From: an uncultured Desulfobulbaceae bacterium
Lineage (GTDB): Bacteria > Desulfobacterota > Desulfobulbia > Desulfobulbales > BM004
Reading direction: 5' to 3'
Assembly: GCA_947258675.1 (NCBI GenBank)
Contig: CAMYJP010000178.1
Location: forward strand, 1 to 5,057
Length of the DNA stretch: 5,057 nt
Shown here: one piece after another, positions 1 through 4,916 of the stretch
Layout: every line of letters starts with the position of its first letter
Numbering within the stretch: the stretch's first letter is position 1
Position numbers and translations under genes: made by a program
The notes under the pieces: generated by a model
What the model was told of the DNA's origin: nothing
What the model saw: the letters and a program-made list of their open reading frames with translations, nothing else
Database searches by the model: none

Positions 1-99
1 ATAAATCTCAAGACCTGGATTGAAAAGTCGGAGTAGTTCAAGTCTGTTATTACAAACGGCACGATTTTTATGAAAACGAAACAGGGCTATTCTCTTCAT
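1..99 (-). CDS. Start of an unidentified gene in the polysaccharide operon (partial, C-terminus off the left edge)
   Basis: An ATG at 99-97 opens a frame that stays open for 33 codons to the window edge. The peptide begins MKRIALFRFHKNRAVCNNRL and continues with an LLRLFNPGLEIY-like stretch. The pattern of a short hydrophobic strand, then an Arg/His-rich turn, then a helix ending in FNPG looks like the first strand and helix of a Rossmann-type fold, as at the start of many glycosyltransferase-like proteins. That is a resemblance only, and I do not recognise the family from 33 residues. It follows the PIG-L gene by 42 bp on the same strand, consistent with cotranscription. The ribosome site is weak: an AAGG lies about 12 bases upstream of the ATG and nothing better is visible. 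Coding status is fairly likely from the context and the protein-like sequence; function is open. Confidence 0.6.
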   Translation of the reverse strand, partial: MKRIALFRFHKNRAVCNNRLELLRLFNPGLEIY

Positions 100-141
100 C
101 CGTTAATATGCCTTGATTCAACTAACACTGGTAGCGCGATA

Positions 142-909
142 TCATGGATATTGCCAACCAACAGCTAGGGCCATCCGTTTGTATTCTTGGGAAGAACAAA
201 CCAGAAAGACCTCTGCATATCCATCGCCTTTGGCATAATATTTTGCAAGGCCTAAAGAAGACTCTATATAATCATGCTCTTGAAGCTGAGAACTATATTG
301 CATCAGCGCATGTCGCTTCTTTTCAACGTACGGCGCAATATCCACAGTAAGATTGAAATATGACAAAGGGGTCCATACGCAATAGGCATAACACCGAAGT
401 TCAGGAAAGGAATCTGCAATAGATAAAAACATCTGATTAGTTGCCATGTGATCCACATGATTATCCATGAAAAAGGGAAGAAAAACAGCTTCAGGATTTA
501 CACTTGAAATAACCTCTGCAAGCTTTGTACTTGTTTTAGGAGAAACAGAAAGCTCTGTATCTCTATTGTCTAAAAAGATTAAGCGATCAATGCCAACGAA
601 TTGTGCTGCCTTGGTTGCCTCCTCTTGCCGCATAGCAACGTTATTTTCTTCAGAATACCTAGAATTGCCCTTTCGTCCATCTGTCACAAATACCGTGGTA
701 ACATTTGCATGTTGTTGATGATATCTCTGTATAGTCCCTCCACATCCGATTATTTCATCGTCTGGATGGGGTGCCAACACAAGCACACGTTTTTCTGATA
801 GTACTGTATCCGGCAGATCAGGGATTCTAAGATTAGGAAAAACATCCAAGACCTCTCGCAGCCTTTTTGGCAGTAGCTGCTTATACAAATACTTTAGTAC
901 TTTTCTCAT
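142..909 (-). CDS. PIG-L/LmbE family metal-dependent deacetylase
   Basis: The 255-residue protein belongs to the PIG-L (LmbE-like) family, zinc-dependent enzymes that remove acetyl groups from N-acetylglucosamine-type sugars and related N-acyl substrates. The signature APHPDDE is at residues 46-52 after a hydrophobic strand (VLVL), giving His48 and Asp51 as metal ligands and Asp50 as the likely general base. The third ligand is His154 in HVDHMAT (151-157). Other family landmarks are GCGGTI (55-60), VTDGRKG (75-81), RQEE (94-97), FLDNRDTEL (112-120) and KRHALMQYSSQ (198-208). Length is normal and no signal peptide or membrane segment is seen, so it is probably cytoplasmic. About 40 residues precede the core, starting basic (MRKVLKYLYKQLLPKRLR), which could lie against the membrane. 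It begins 65 bp after the kinase gene. Within a polysaccharide cluster it most likely deacetylates a nucleotide-sugar, lipid-linked sugar or glycan intermediate; the exact substrate cannot be read from sequence. Confidence 0.9.
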   Translation of the reverse strand: MRKVLKYLYKQLLPKRLREVLDVFPNLRIPDLPDTVLSEKRVLVLAPHPDDEIIGCGGTIQRYHQQHANVTTVFVTDGRKGNSRYSEENNVAMRQEEATKAAQFVGIDRLIFLDNRDTELSVSPKTSTKLAEVISSVNPEAVFLPFFMDNHVDHMATNQMFLSIADSFPELRCYAYCVWTPLSYFNLTVDIAPYVEKKRHALMQYSSQLQEHDYIESSLGLAKYYAKGDGYAEVFLVCSSQEYKRMALAVGWQYP

Positions 910-974
910 ATCCAGGTTAGCAGTGGGAGATACAATATTTCAGAAAATTTATTTTTCTAAAAATCTATAGTTGG
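910..974. other. Short intergenic gap between the kinase and PIG-L genes
   Basis: These 65 bases are AT-rich and hold no gene. A weak hairpin, TATAG with CTATA around TTGGCTAG, sits near 964-981 and overlaps the end of the kinase gene. It is too AT-rich, and without a suitable U-run, to call a terminator. Readthrough from the kinase gene into the PIG-L gene is therefore the simpler reading. The PIG-L start has only a poor ribosome site, GGAT three bases before the ATG. Confidence 0.4.
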
Positions 975-1634
975 CTAGCTATAAAATAACTTAGGGATAT
1001 AATACTGTCTCCTATTTAATACTACCCCCAAGACTTTCGCCTTAATTCGTTCCAGCCTACTTAAAGCCAGCTGGACAACTTCCCATTTTGTTTTTCCGCA
1101 CTGTACCGTAACTACAACGCCGTCAAATTGCTCAGCTATCAAAGTCGCCCTGGAAGATCCAGATAACGATTCGCCATCTACAATTACATAATCAAACTGT
1201 TGTTCAAGATCGTATAGCTTGGGCTCGATCATCTCTTTTTCAATATATAACTCTCCGTCTAAAGAAGGCGATCCATAAAGCATTATCGCCAAGTTGTTGT
1301 AAGCAGTTTTCTTTATAGCAGTGTTTGTGGAAAGGCCGGCATGCAATACCTCCAAGAGTCCAGGGCCGCGGTCAACATTAAAGAAATCATGAAGTTTAGG
1401 AGAGCTAGCATTACCATCGATTAAAAGAACCCTTGTTTTTCCATTGTCTGCTAGTGCATATGCCATGGCTAACGCAGTGATGGATTTGCCCTCAGACTCA
1501 CGGCAGCTAGTTACATAGATGGTCTTTGCCTCCTTAGAGGTGCTTAAAAGATTTCCTTCCACCATACTTAGTTCACGAAAACTCTGCTCCAGGTTTTTCT
1601 CTATGGTCTTTGATAATTTTGGAAGAGTGCTCAT
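975..1634 (-). CDS. BY-kinase/CpsD-CapB-type ATPase of exopolysaccharide assembly (stand-alone cytoplasmic domain)
   Basis: The 219-residue protein has the P-loop fold of bacterial tyrosine autokinases that control exopolysaccharide chain length with a Wzz-type membrane partner. Numbering from the ATG at 1634: Walker A is SCRESEGKS (43-51, Lys50), Walker A' is VLLIDGNASSP (69-79, Asp73) and Walker B is YVIVDGES (149-156, Asp153). The end, VLGVVLNRRQ then YYIPKLFYS, carries Tyr211, Tyr212 and Tyr218, a small version of the tyrosine tail that is autophosphorylated in this family. No membrane segment is present, so it resembles split CapB/CpsD proteins rather than long Wzc fusions. No Wzz-like partner is in the window. 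An upstream ATG at 1772 would add 46 residues, but it lacks a ribosome site, while the 1634 ATG follows AGAAAGGG at four bases' spacing and gives the usual N-terminus. Walker A' lacks the second Asp and the Arg of the classical D-x-D-x-R, so true kinase activity is uncertain. Confidence 0.85.
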   Translation of the reverse strand: MSTLPKLSKTIEKNLEQSFRELSMVEGNLLSTSKEAKTIYVTSCRESEGKSITALAMAYALADNGKTRVLLIDGNASSPKLHDFFNVDRGPGLLEVLHAGLSTNTAIKKTAYNNLAIMLYGSPSLDGELYIEKEMIEPKLYDLEQQFDYVIVDGESLSGSSRATLIAEQFDGVVVTVQCGKTKWEVVQLALSRLERIKAKVLGVVLNRRQYYIPKLFYS

Positions 1635-1822
1635 TTTACCCTTTCTTAGCTTGTAATCATCAGGCCTACATATTGATTCCTTGTGAATATGTCGTTCCAA
1701 TAACACAGGAGCAATCAAATCAATGCCAGAATAAAGCAAGAATTGCGCCAACCAACATTTCATCATCAGCATTTATTATTAATGGATTTATGATGGGGCG
1801 AAGCTTCACAAATTATTAATAG

Positions 1823-1848
1823 GCCCAATTATTGCAGCTAATTTGGGC
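1823..1848 (-). promoter_or_regulatory. Hairpin in the leader of the kinase operon
   Basis: GCCCAATTA (1823-1831) pairs with TAATTTGGGC (1839-1848): nine base pairs with one bulged T and a seven-base loop. It lies about 190 bases before the kinase ATG and is followed in the minus direction by CTATTAATAATTTG, which is AT-rich but not a U-run. It is therefore more likely a leader structure than a complete intrinsic terminator. The pairing is seen directly; the role is inferred. Confidence 0.4.
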
Positions 1849-1907
1849 AAGACAACTGATTCTAATTAATGACCTTTGAGGGCTGAATATTTTTCCTTTG
1901 GGAAAGT

Positions 1908-1922
1908 CACTTTTTTTAAGTG
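1908..1922 (-). repeat. Short inverted repeat in the kinase leader
   Basis: CACTT and AAGTG flank a run of five T on the plus strand (A on the minus strand). The stem is only five base pairs, so it counts mainly as part of the cluster of inverted repeats in this leader. It would lie just downstream of the predicted transcript start. Confidence 0.25.
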
Positions 1923-1929
1923 CTAACCT

Positions 1930-1945
1930 TGCCAAATTATTGGCA
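1930..1945 (-). repeat. Perfect inverted repeat TGCCAA-N4-TTGGCA
   Basis: TGCCAA (1930-1935) and TTGGCA (1940-1945) form a perfect six-base-pair repeat around ATTA. It lies immediately downstream of the predicted minus-strand start point (about 1951). It could act as a repressor operator, since its symmetry and 16-bp length suit a dimeric regulator, or as a hairpin at the 5' end of the mRNA. No T-run follows on the minus strand, so a terminator is unlikely. Confidence 0.4.
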
Positions 1946-1949
1946 CAAA

Positions 1950-1984
1950 AAACTAAAATTATACATATTTAGTTTGAACTAAAA
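1950..1984. repeat. Three AACTAAA half-sites around the -10 box (operator-like)
   Basis: AAACTAAA at 1950-1957, its reverse complement TTTAGTTT at 1968-1975, and AACTAAAA at 1977-1984 form a convergent and then a divergent pair. The first pair brackets the TATAAT box exactly. The second pair, TTTAGTT-TG-AACTAAA (1968-1983), is a palindrome with a two-base centre over the spacer and -35 region. The first and third copies are direct repeats with a 26-bp period. This is the arrangement expected for cooperative binding of a transcription factor, although AT-rich DNA can yield such repeats by chance. Confidence 0.4.
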
Positions 1985-1987
1985 TAA
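1951..1987 (-). promoter_or_regulatory. Candidate minus-strand promoter for the kinase-PIG-L operon
   Basis: On the minus strand a perfect TATAAT occupies 1963-1958. The -35 region is poor: TTATTT at 1987-1982 with an 18-base spacer is the best match. The predicted start is near 1951, giving a leader of about 317 bases to the preferred kinase ATG. A perfect -10 with a poor -35 suggests dependence on an activator or on another factor, and AACTAAA half-sites lie in exactly the right place. The -10 match is seen; promoter activity is inferred. Confidence 0.4.
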
Positions 1988-2111
1988 GTCCTTCACATTG
2001 ATTTAAAAAGGGCGGGGAAAACAGCCAATAAGTATTTTGGCCATATCATCAAACCACGAGGTTACATGCCCTAGCGAATTAGATAAGTACCAAACATCCA
2101 ACATCTACCTA

Positions 2112-2128
2112 TGTTTAACACACCGGCC
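2112..2128 (+). repeat. Left terminal inverted repeat of the IS (candidate)
   Basis: TGTTTAACACACCGGCC matches the right end at 12 of 17 positions and starts with TGTTTA. It was chosen over the alternative TTTACAAA at 2136-2143, which matches 4646-4639 exactly over eight bases but does not extend. The exact boundary is uncertain because no clean target duplication is visible. Confidence 0.4.
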
Positions 2129-2205
2129 ATCATGTTTTACAAATTTATTGATTTTAATTCACACAAATCGAGTGTGCGGCATCGCGGAGATGTCCCAATA
2201 AAAGG

Positions 2206-4581
2206 TTAGCTGAAATCAAGTTTTATCCGACGCCTCTGATTGCGAAAATCTTTACTCCTTGGGACCACCAATTCGAATTTTAGTTTTAATCCGCCCAAGA
2301 AAGGAAGGGGGGCGTCCTCTGTCTGATTAAGGGTATCAAAAAGGGCGGAAAGGTGTTCGTGATTTTTTTCCGGGTAGGGATCCTTCCAGGTGATAATTAA
2401 TTGGTCGTCTTTTCTGGAAATGCTGGCACTGGATCCAACTAGAAACTCGGGCCGAATCGATCCTATACCTTTTTGGGTTTTGTCTTGATTTTTTGAATCA
2501 GGATACACGCCACAAAACATCTGATAAAGAAGCCGTGCCAGGGTAACGACAAAATAATGGATATTGATTCGATGAGGATTTATACCGGGATTATGATCAA
2601 AGAAGTAGTTTCCGACTAGATCTTTTATGCCATTTTCTATAACCCAGCGACGTTCATATTCTTTGAGAATTTTTTTTGCATCCAAACCAGAGAGGGTTGA
2701 CCCGAAACACCGCAATCGACCATTTTTCTCGTTACGTTTCAGTACACAGTGAAGCTCTTTGTTGGTTTTCTGGATGGGAATAGTAAACGTATGATTTGAA
2801 TAGGTATGATCCTCATCATAGAATAACCAGTCAAAGTCAGTTGTCAGGAAAGCCGCAATATGTTTTTTGACCGCTTTATTTTGCTTGATACACATGGTTA
2901 GGTCGGCCCCGAGGCCGTCGTGTGAATCAACTATGAAATGCCAAATATTTTGGGCAGTGTATTCGCTATCGAGATAGACATGTTCAACATTTTGATCAGC
3001 TAACGTCTCGGGTAGTAATTCTCGAACAAACTGCTTGAAAGTCGTGGTTCCCCGTGCTGAGCCGCTACGAAACTCCATTGACAATGGCGCTCCGGTAGCA
3101 ACATCCCACGCAAGATGAGGGCGAAAGCCGGGGAAACAGATTTTTCGTTTGGGAGAAGGACCTTTGCCAATGTTCTTTAGAGGCACATCATCGCCGGTAA
3201 AGTCGCGCATATGAAAATCCAGGGCAATCGCCCGCCCTTTGACGAGCTCATTGTCATATGCTGCCTGAGTTAAAAATCGGCGAAGCAAAAGTAGTTGTTT
3301 CTCGGTAATTACTGCCAATCCATTAAGCAAGGTGTCTTTGCATGGCATTTCAACCAAGCCTGCACAGATAGGAAAACTCAGCTCATTTGTACGACAGGCT
3401 TTTGAAATGCTTGAGACTCCGCCCAGTATCCGAACAAGATTGAGAAGTAACAATGAGAACCAACTGTACCCATTGTCCGGATCTATTTCTAAAACTTTAG
3501 CTGCGACATCAAAAATCTTCAAGCGTTGCAACAAAGGAAGAAAAAGAAAAACGCCGGGATTGGCCAATGCGACTGGCTTAACGTTTAGCGCTTCAAGAAA
3601 TTTGACAAACCCGGTATCTAGCCGAAGCGGTGCTGAGGTAAGGGAGGGAGAAGGTAAGCATGATGTTATGGCCCCTTGTTGATTATCATCAGGAGAGATA
3701 AGACGTTCCAGATTTCCTTTAAACTTTGACTCAAAAGTCGACACGTTCCATCGAGAAAATATTTTTTTTATACAGGTGAGGTCGACATTGATATTTTTGC
3801 TGCGCAATATTTTTTGATAAGTTGTTTCGCTTTTTTCAATTTGCTGAATTTTTGACAATATCATCCAGCCTTCTTCCTTGAATCCTAGTTTGGAATTGCG
3901 AAAAGAAGGTCGCGCCTTTTCGACAAGTCCGATCAAGCCCAATGAATTGAAGGCTGCCCTATGTTTCAGGAGAGAAACGCGGGATCCAGGGTATCGTTTG
4001 GAAATCTCTTTAGGGGCTTGATGTCGAAAAACTTCCAGTAATCCTTGTAGGCGATCTTCCTCATGGAAAAACTCTTTACGGTTGTAAGATTGTTCATTGA
4101 TAGTGACTAACTTTACTATCCTGAGATTCAAGGCTAAAAAATTAATGTCATATTTTTTGGTACCATGCGCCCAGCCATACGAGGCATATAAGTGACGCAT
4201 TAGAGATAGATCTATTTCGAATCCGAAGCCTTGCAGAATTGTGACCATTTTTGTTGCAGGGATCCAAGGGCGAGCCTGTTTTAGCACAAAAATCATACGT
4301 TCAGCTTCCAACTCAAGAGGTTCACTTAATGCAGGAAAGGCGCAGCCAATTAAGCGGATGACTCCACCGTCGCGAAAAGCGGCAAGCGCCTGGCGGTATT
4401 GATATTCCGTGATGCCGAATTTTGCAAAGATGTCCGACAGAGGTGTTTTGTCGATCAGTGCAGCACGAAGGGCTTCGTAGCGACGGCATGCTGGGTCAAA
4501 GAAAGGATACTCAGTGTTGAGATTTAACAAATCATGGATGTTAATAATTTCACGTAGAAATTGATTGTAAATAATCGCCAT
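2206..4581 (-). CDS. Large DDE transposase (IS4/IS1380-like superfamily, unclassified group)
   Basis: The 791-residue protein catalyses DNA cleavage and strand transfer of the element that carries it. The RNase H-like catalytic part lies at about 445-690. The first Asp is Asp455 (IALDFHMRD), the second Asp538 (HVYLDSEY), and the Glu is Glu649 in YERRWVIENGIK, where Tyr642, Arg645, Glu649 and Lys653 give a Y-x2-R-x3-E-x3-K signature. An insert of about 110 residues separates Asp538 from Glu649. Residues 1-440 are much longer than the N-terminus of a standard IS4 protein. They include helix-turn-helix-like segments near 47-78 (SDIFAKFGITEYQYRQAL) and 93-135, and a possible third at 190-220, presumably for binding the ends. 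About 100 residues follow the catalytic part, with a basic C-terminus (NQRRRIKLDF). The ATG at 4581 follows AGAAGGGGG by five bases, a very strong ribosome site. The frame is intact and no key residue is missing. Confidence 0.88.
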   Translation of the reverse strand: MAIIYNQFLREIINIHDLLNLNTEYPFFDPACRRYEALRAALIDKTPLSDIFAKFGITEYQYRQALAAFRDGGVIRLIGCAFPALSEPLELEAERMIFVLKQARPWIPATKMVTILQGFGFEIDLSLMRHLYASYGWAHGTKKYDINFLALNLRIVKLVTINEQSYNRKEFFHEEDRLQGLLEVFRHQAPKEISKRYPGSRVSLLKHRAAFNSLGLIGLVEKARPSFRNSKLGFKEEGWMILSKIQQIEKSETTYQKILRSKNINVDLTCIKKIFSRWNVSTFESKFKGNLERLISPDDNQQGAITSCLPSPSLTSAPLRLDTGFVKFLEALNVKPVALANPGVFLFLPLLQRLKIFDVAAKVLEIDPDNGYSWFSLLLLNLVRILGGVSSISKACRTNELSFPICAGLVEMPCKDTLLNGLAVITEKQLLLLRRFLTQAAYDNELVKGRAIALDFHMRDFTGDDVPLKNIGKGPSPKRKICFPGFRPHLAWDVATGAPLSMEFRSGSARGTTTFKQFVRELLPETLADQNVEHVYLDSEYTAQNIWHFIVDSHDGLGADLTMCIKQNKAVKKHIAAFLTTDFDWLFYDEDHTYSNHTFTIPIQKTNKELHCVLKRNEKNGRLRCFGSTLSGLDAKKILKEYERRWVIENGIKDLVGNYFFDHNPGINPHRINIHYFVVTLARLLYQMFCGVYPDSKNQDKTQKGIGSIRPEFLVGSSASISRKDDQLIITWKDPYPEKNHEHLSALFDTLNQTEDAPLPFLGGLKLKFELVVPRSKDFRNQRRRIKLDFS

Positions 4582-4585
4582 GGAA

Positions 4586-4594
4586 CCCCCTTCT
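4586..4594 (-). promoter_or_regulatory. Strong ribosome binding site of the transposase
   Basis: AGAAGGGGG on the minus strand, five bases before the ATG at 4581-4579, is the best Shine-Dalgarno sequence in the window and fixes the transposase start. Confidence 0.7.
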
Positions 4595-4617
4595 GTGTAA
4601 ACCTTTTATTTCTCAAA

Positions 4618-4646
4618 ACTGTACCAGAAGGCGCCATTTTTGTAAA
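4618..4646 (-). promoter_or_regulatory. Transposase promoter inside the right IS end
   Basis: TTTACA (4646-4641) and TACAGT (4623-4618) are separated by exactly 17 bases: five of six matches to the -35 and four of six to the -10 consensus. The predicted start near 4611 gives a leader of about 30 bases carrying the strong ribosome site. The -35 hexamer overlaps the terminal repeat, so transposase bound to its own end should repress its own promoter, as is known for many insertion sequences. Activity here is inferred. Confidence 0.5.
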
Positions 4647-4648
4647 CA
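4632..4648 (-). repeat. Right terminal inverted repeat of the IS (candidate)
   Basis: Read inward on the minus strand it is TGTTTACAAAAATGGCG, the partner of the left end at 2112-2128 with 12 of 17 matches. It contains the -35 box of the transposase promoter. No exact target duplication confirms the outer boundary. Confidence 0.4.
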
Positions 4649-4916
4649 CTTAATTTCCAGGCGAAGACATGGTAGTAATCGTGTAGTAAAACCGACAATA
4701 CTTGCTATATCTAATGGTTATGCCAAACGGGCGATTTTGGGTGGAGAAAATTCTTGGAAATAGAGTATTTACAGATTCGGGGAAAAAAGGGAAGCTGGCT
4801 CGCCCTTTAATCAGGTGGCAGCGCGTGCTCGAATTAGGGCGCAAGGCACTCAATGCCTTGAAATATTGAAAAATTATTTAGAAAATACTACGTCGCATGG
4901 ATGTATAAATCTAACA
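4649..4916. other. Intergenic DNA right of the IS, no convincing gene
   Basis: These 268 bases lie between the IS and the gene entering from the right. A plus-strand frame at 4714-4869 encodes 51 mostly basic residues (MVMPNGRFWVEKILGNRVF at its start) without a ribosome site. A minus-strand TTG-initiated frame at 4650-4853 is low in complexity and has no ribosome site either. I accept neither as a gene. A perfect hairpin lies at 4842-4860. No promoter was found that I would defend. Confidence 0.4.
4842..4860. repeat. Perfect hairpin CAAGGCA-N5-TGCCTTG
   Basis: CAAGGCA (4842-4848) and TGCCTTG (4854-4860) pair perfectly over seven bases around CTCAA. It lies about 57 bases beyond the stop of the right-edge gene, where a transcript terminator or 3'-end stabilising structure would be expected. 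No T-run follows in the minus direction (GCGCCCTAATTC) and only AAATATTG follows on the plus strand, so it is not a classical intrinsic terminator. Confidence 0.4.

Larger units (their letters stand above)
1635..2111. other. Intergenic leader/promoter region upstream of the kinase gene
   Basis: This stretch of about 480 bases separates the kinase start from the left end of the IS. I find no convincing gene. The in-frame extension of the kinase up to 1772 looks untranslated, and a 33-codon minus-strand frame at 2003-2104 is described under the findings. The region does hold a candidate minus-strand promoter (1958-1963), an array of AACTAAA half-sites (1950-1984) and hairpins at 1823-1848, 1908-1922 and 1930-1945. 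Together these look like the promoter and a structured 5' leader of the kinase-PIG-L operon. Confidence 0.5.
2112..4648 (-). mobile_element. Insertion sequence, about 2.5 kb, single DDE transposase gene
   Basis: The element is defined by the intact transposase and by imperfect terminal inverted repeats. The left end reads TGTTTAACACACCGGCC from 2112 and the right end, read inward on the minus strand from 4648, is TGTTTACAAAAATGGCG; 12 of 17 positions agree, including the first six. The flanks, CCTA before and CTTA after, are not an exact target duplication, so either the duplication has decayed or the true ends differ by some bases. The surrounding DNA looks intergenic on both sides. The family cannot be named with certainty: the catalytic pattern is of the IS4/IS1380-like superfamily, but the long N-terminal region is atypical. 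The gene is undisrupted and has its own promoter and ribosome site, so this could be a functional copy. Confidence 0.6.

Noticed and set aside
144..798. Several plus-strand open frames of 65-83 codons across 144-350, 467-718 and 601-798
   Set aside because: They lie antisense to the PIG-L gene, whose catalytic motifs fix the coding strand; they have no ribosome sites or recognisable domains.
1610..1819. Plus-strand 69-codon frame over the kinase start
   Set aside because: Antisense to the kinase N-terminus and leader, no ribosome site, no protein-family features.
1930..1950. Sigma-54 promoter (TGGCA...GC) upstream of the kinase
   Set aside because: On the minus strand GG and GC are eight bases apart instead of the required ten, and the plus-strand TGGCAC has no TTGC partner.
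1990..2070. c-di-GMP-type riboswitch suggested by GGGCGGGGAAAACAGCC
   Set aside because: Conserved core elements and pairings are absent, and the motif lies on the strand opposite to the operon.
2160..2176. CACAC-N7-GTGTG hairpin just after the transposase stop as a terminator
   Set aside because: Only five base pairs, and the minus-strand tail AATTAAAATC is not a U-run; it more likely reflects the repeated IS-end motif.
3332..3682. Plus-strand 116-codon frame
   Set aside because: Antisense shadow within the transposase, whose 791-codon frame is intact with all catalytic residues.
4650..4853. Minus-strand 67-codon frame starting at TTG
   Set aside because: Weak start, no ribosome site, low-complexity peptide without domain features; the frame is closed by a stop a few codons upstream.
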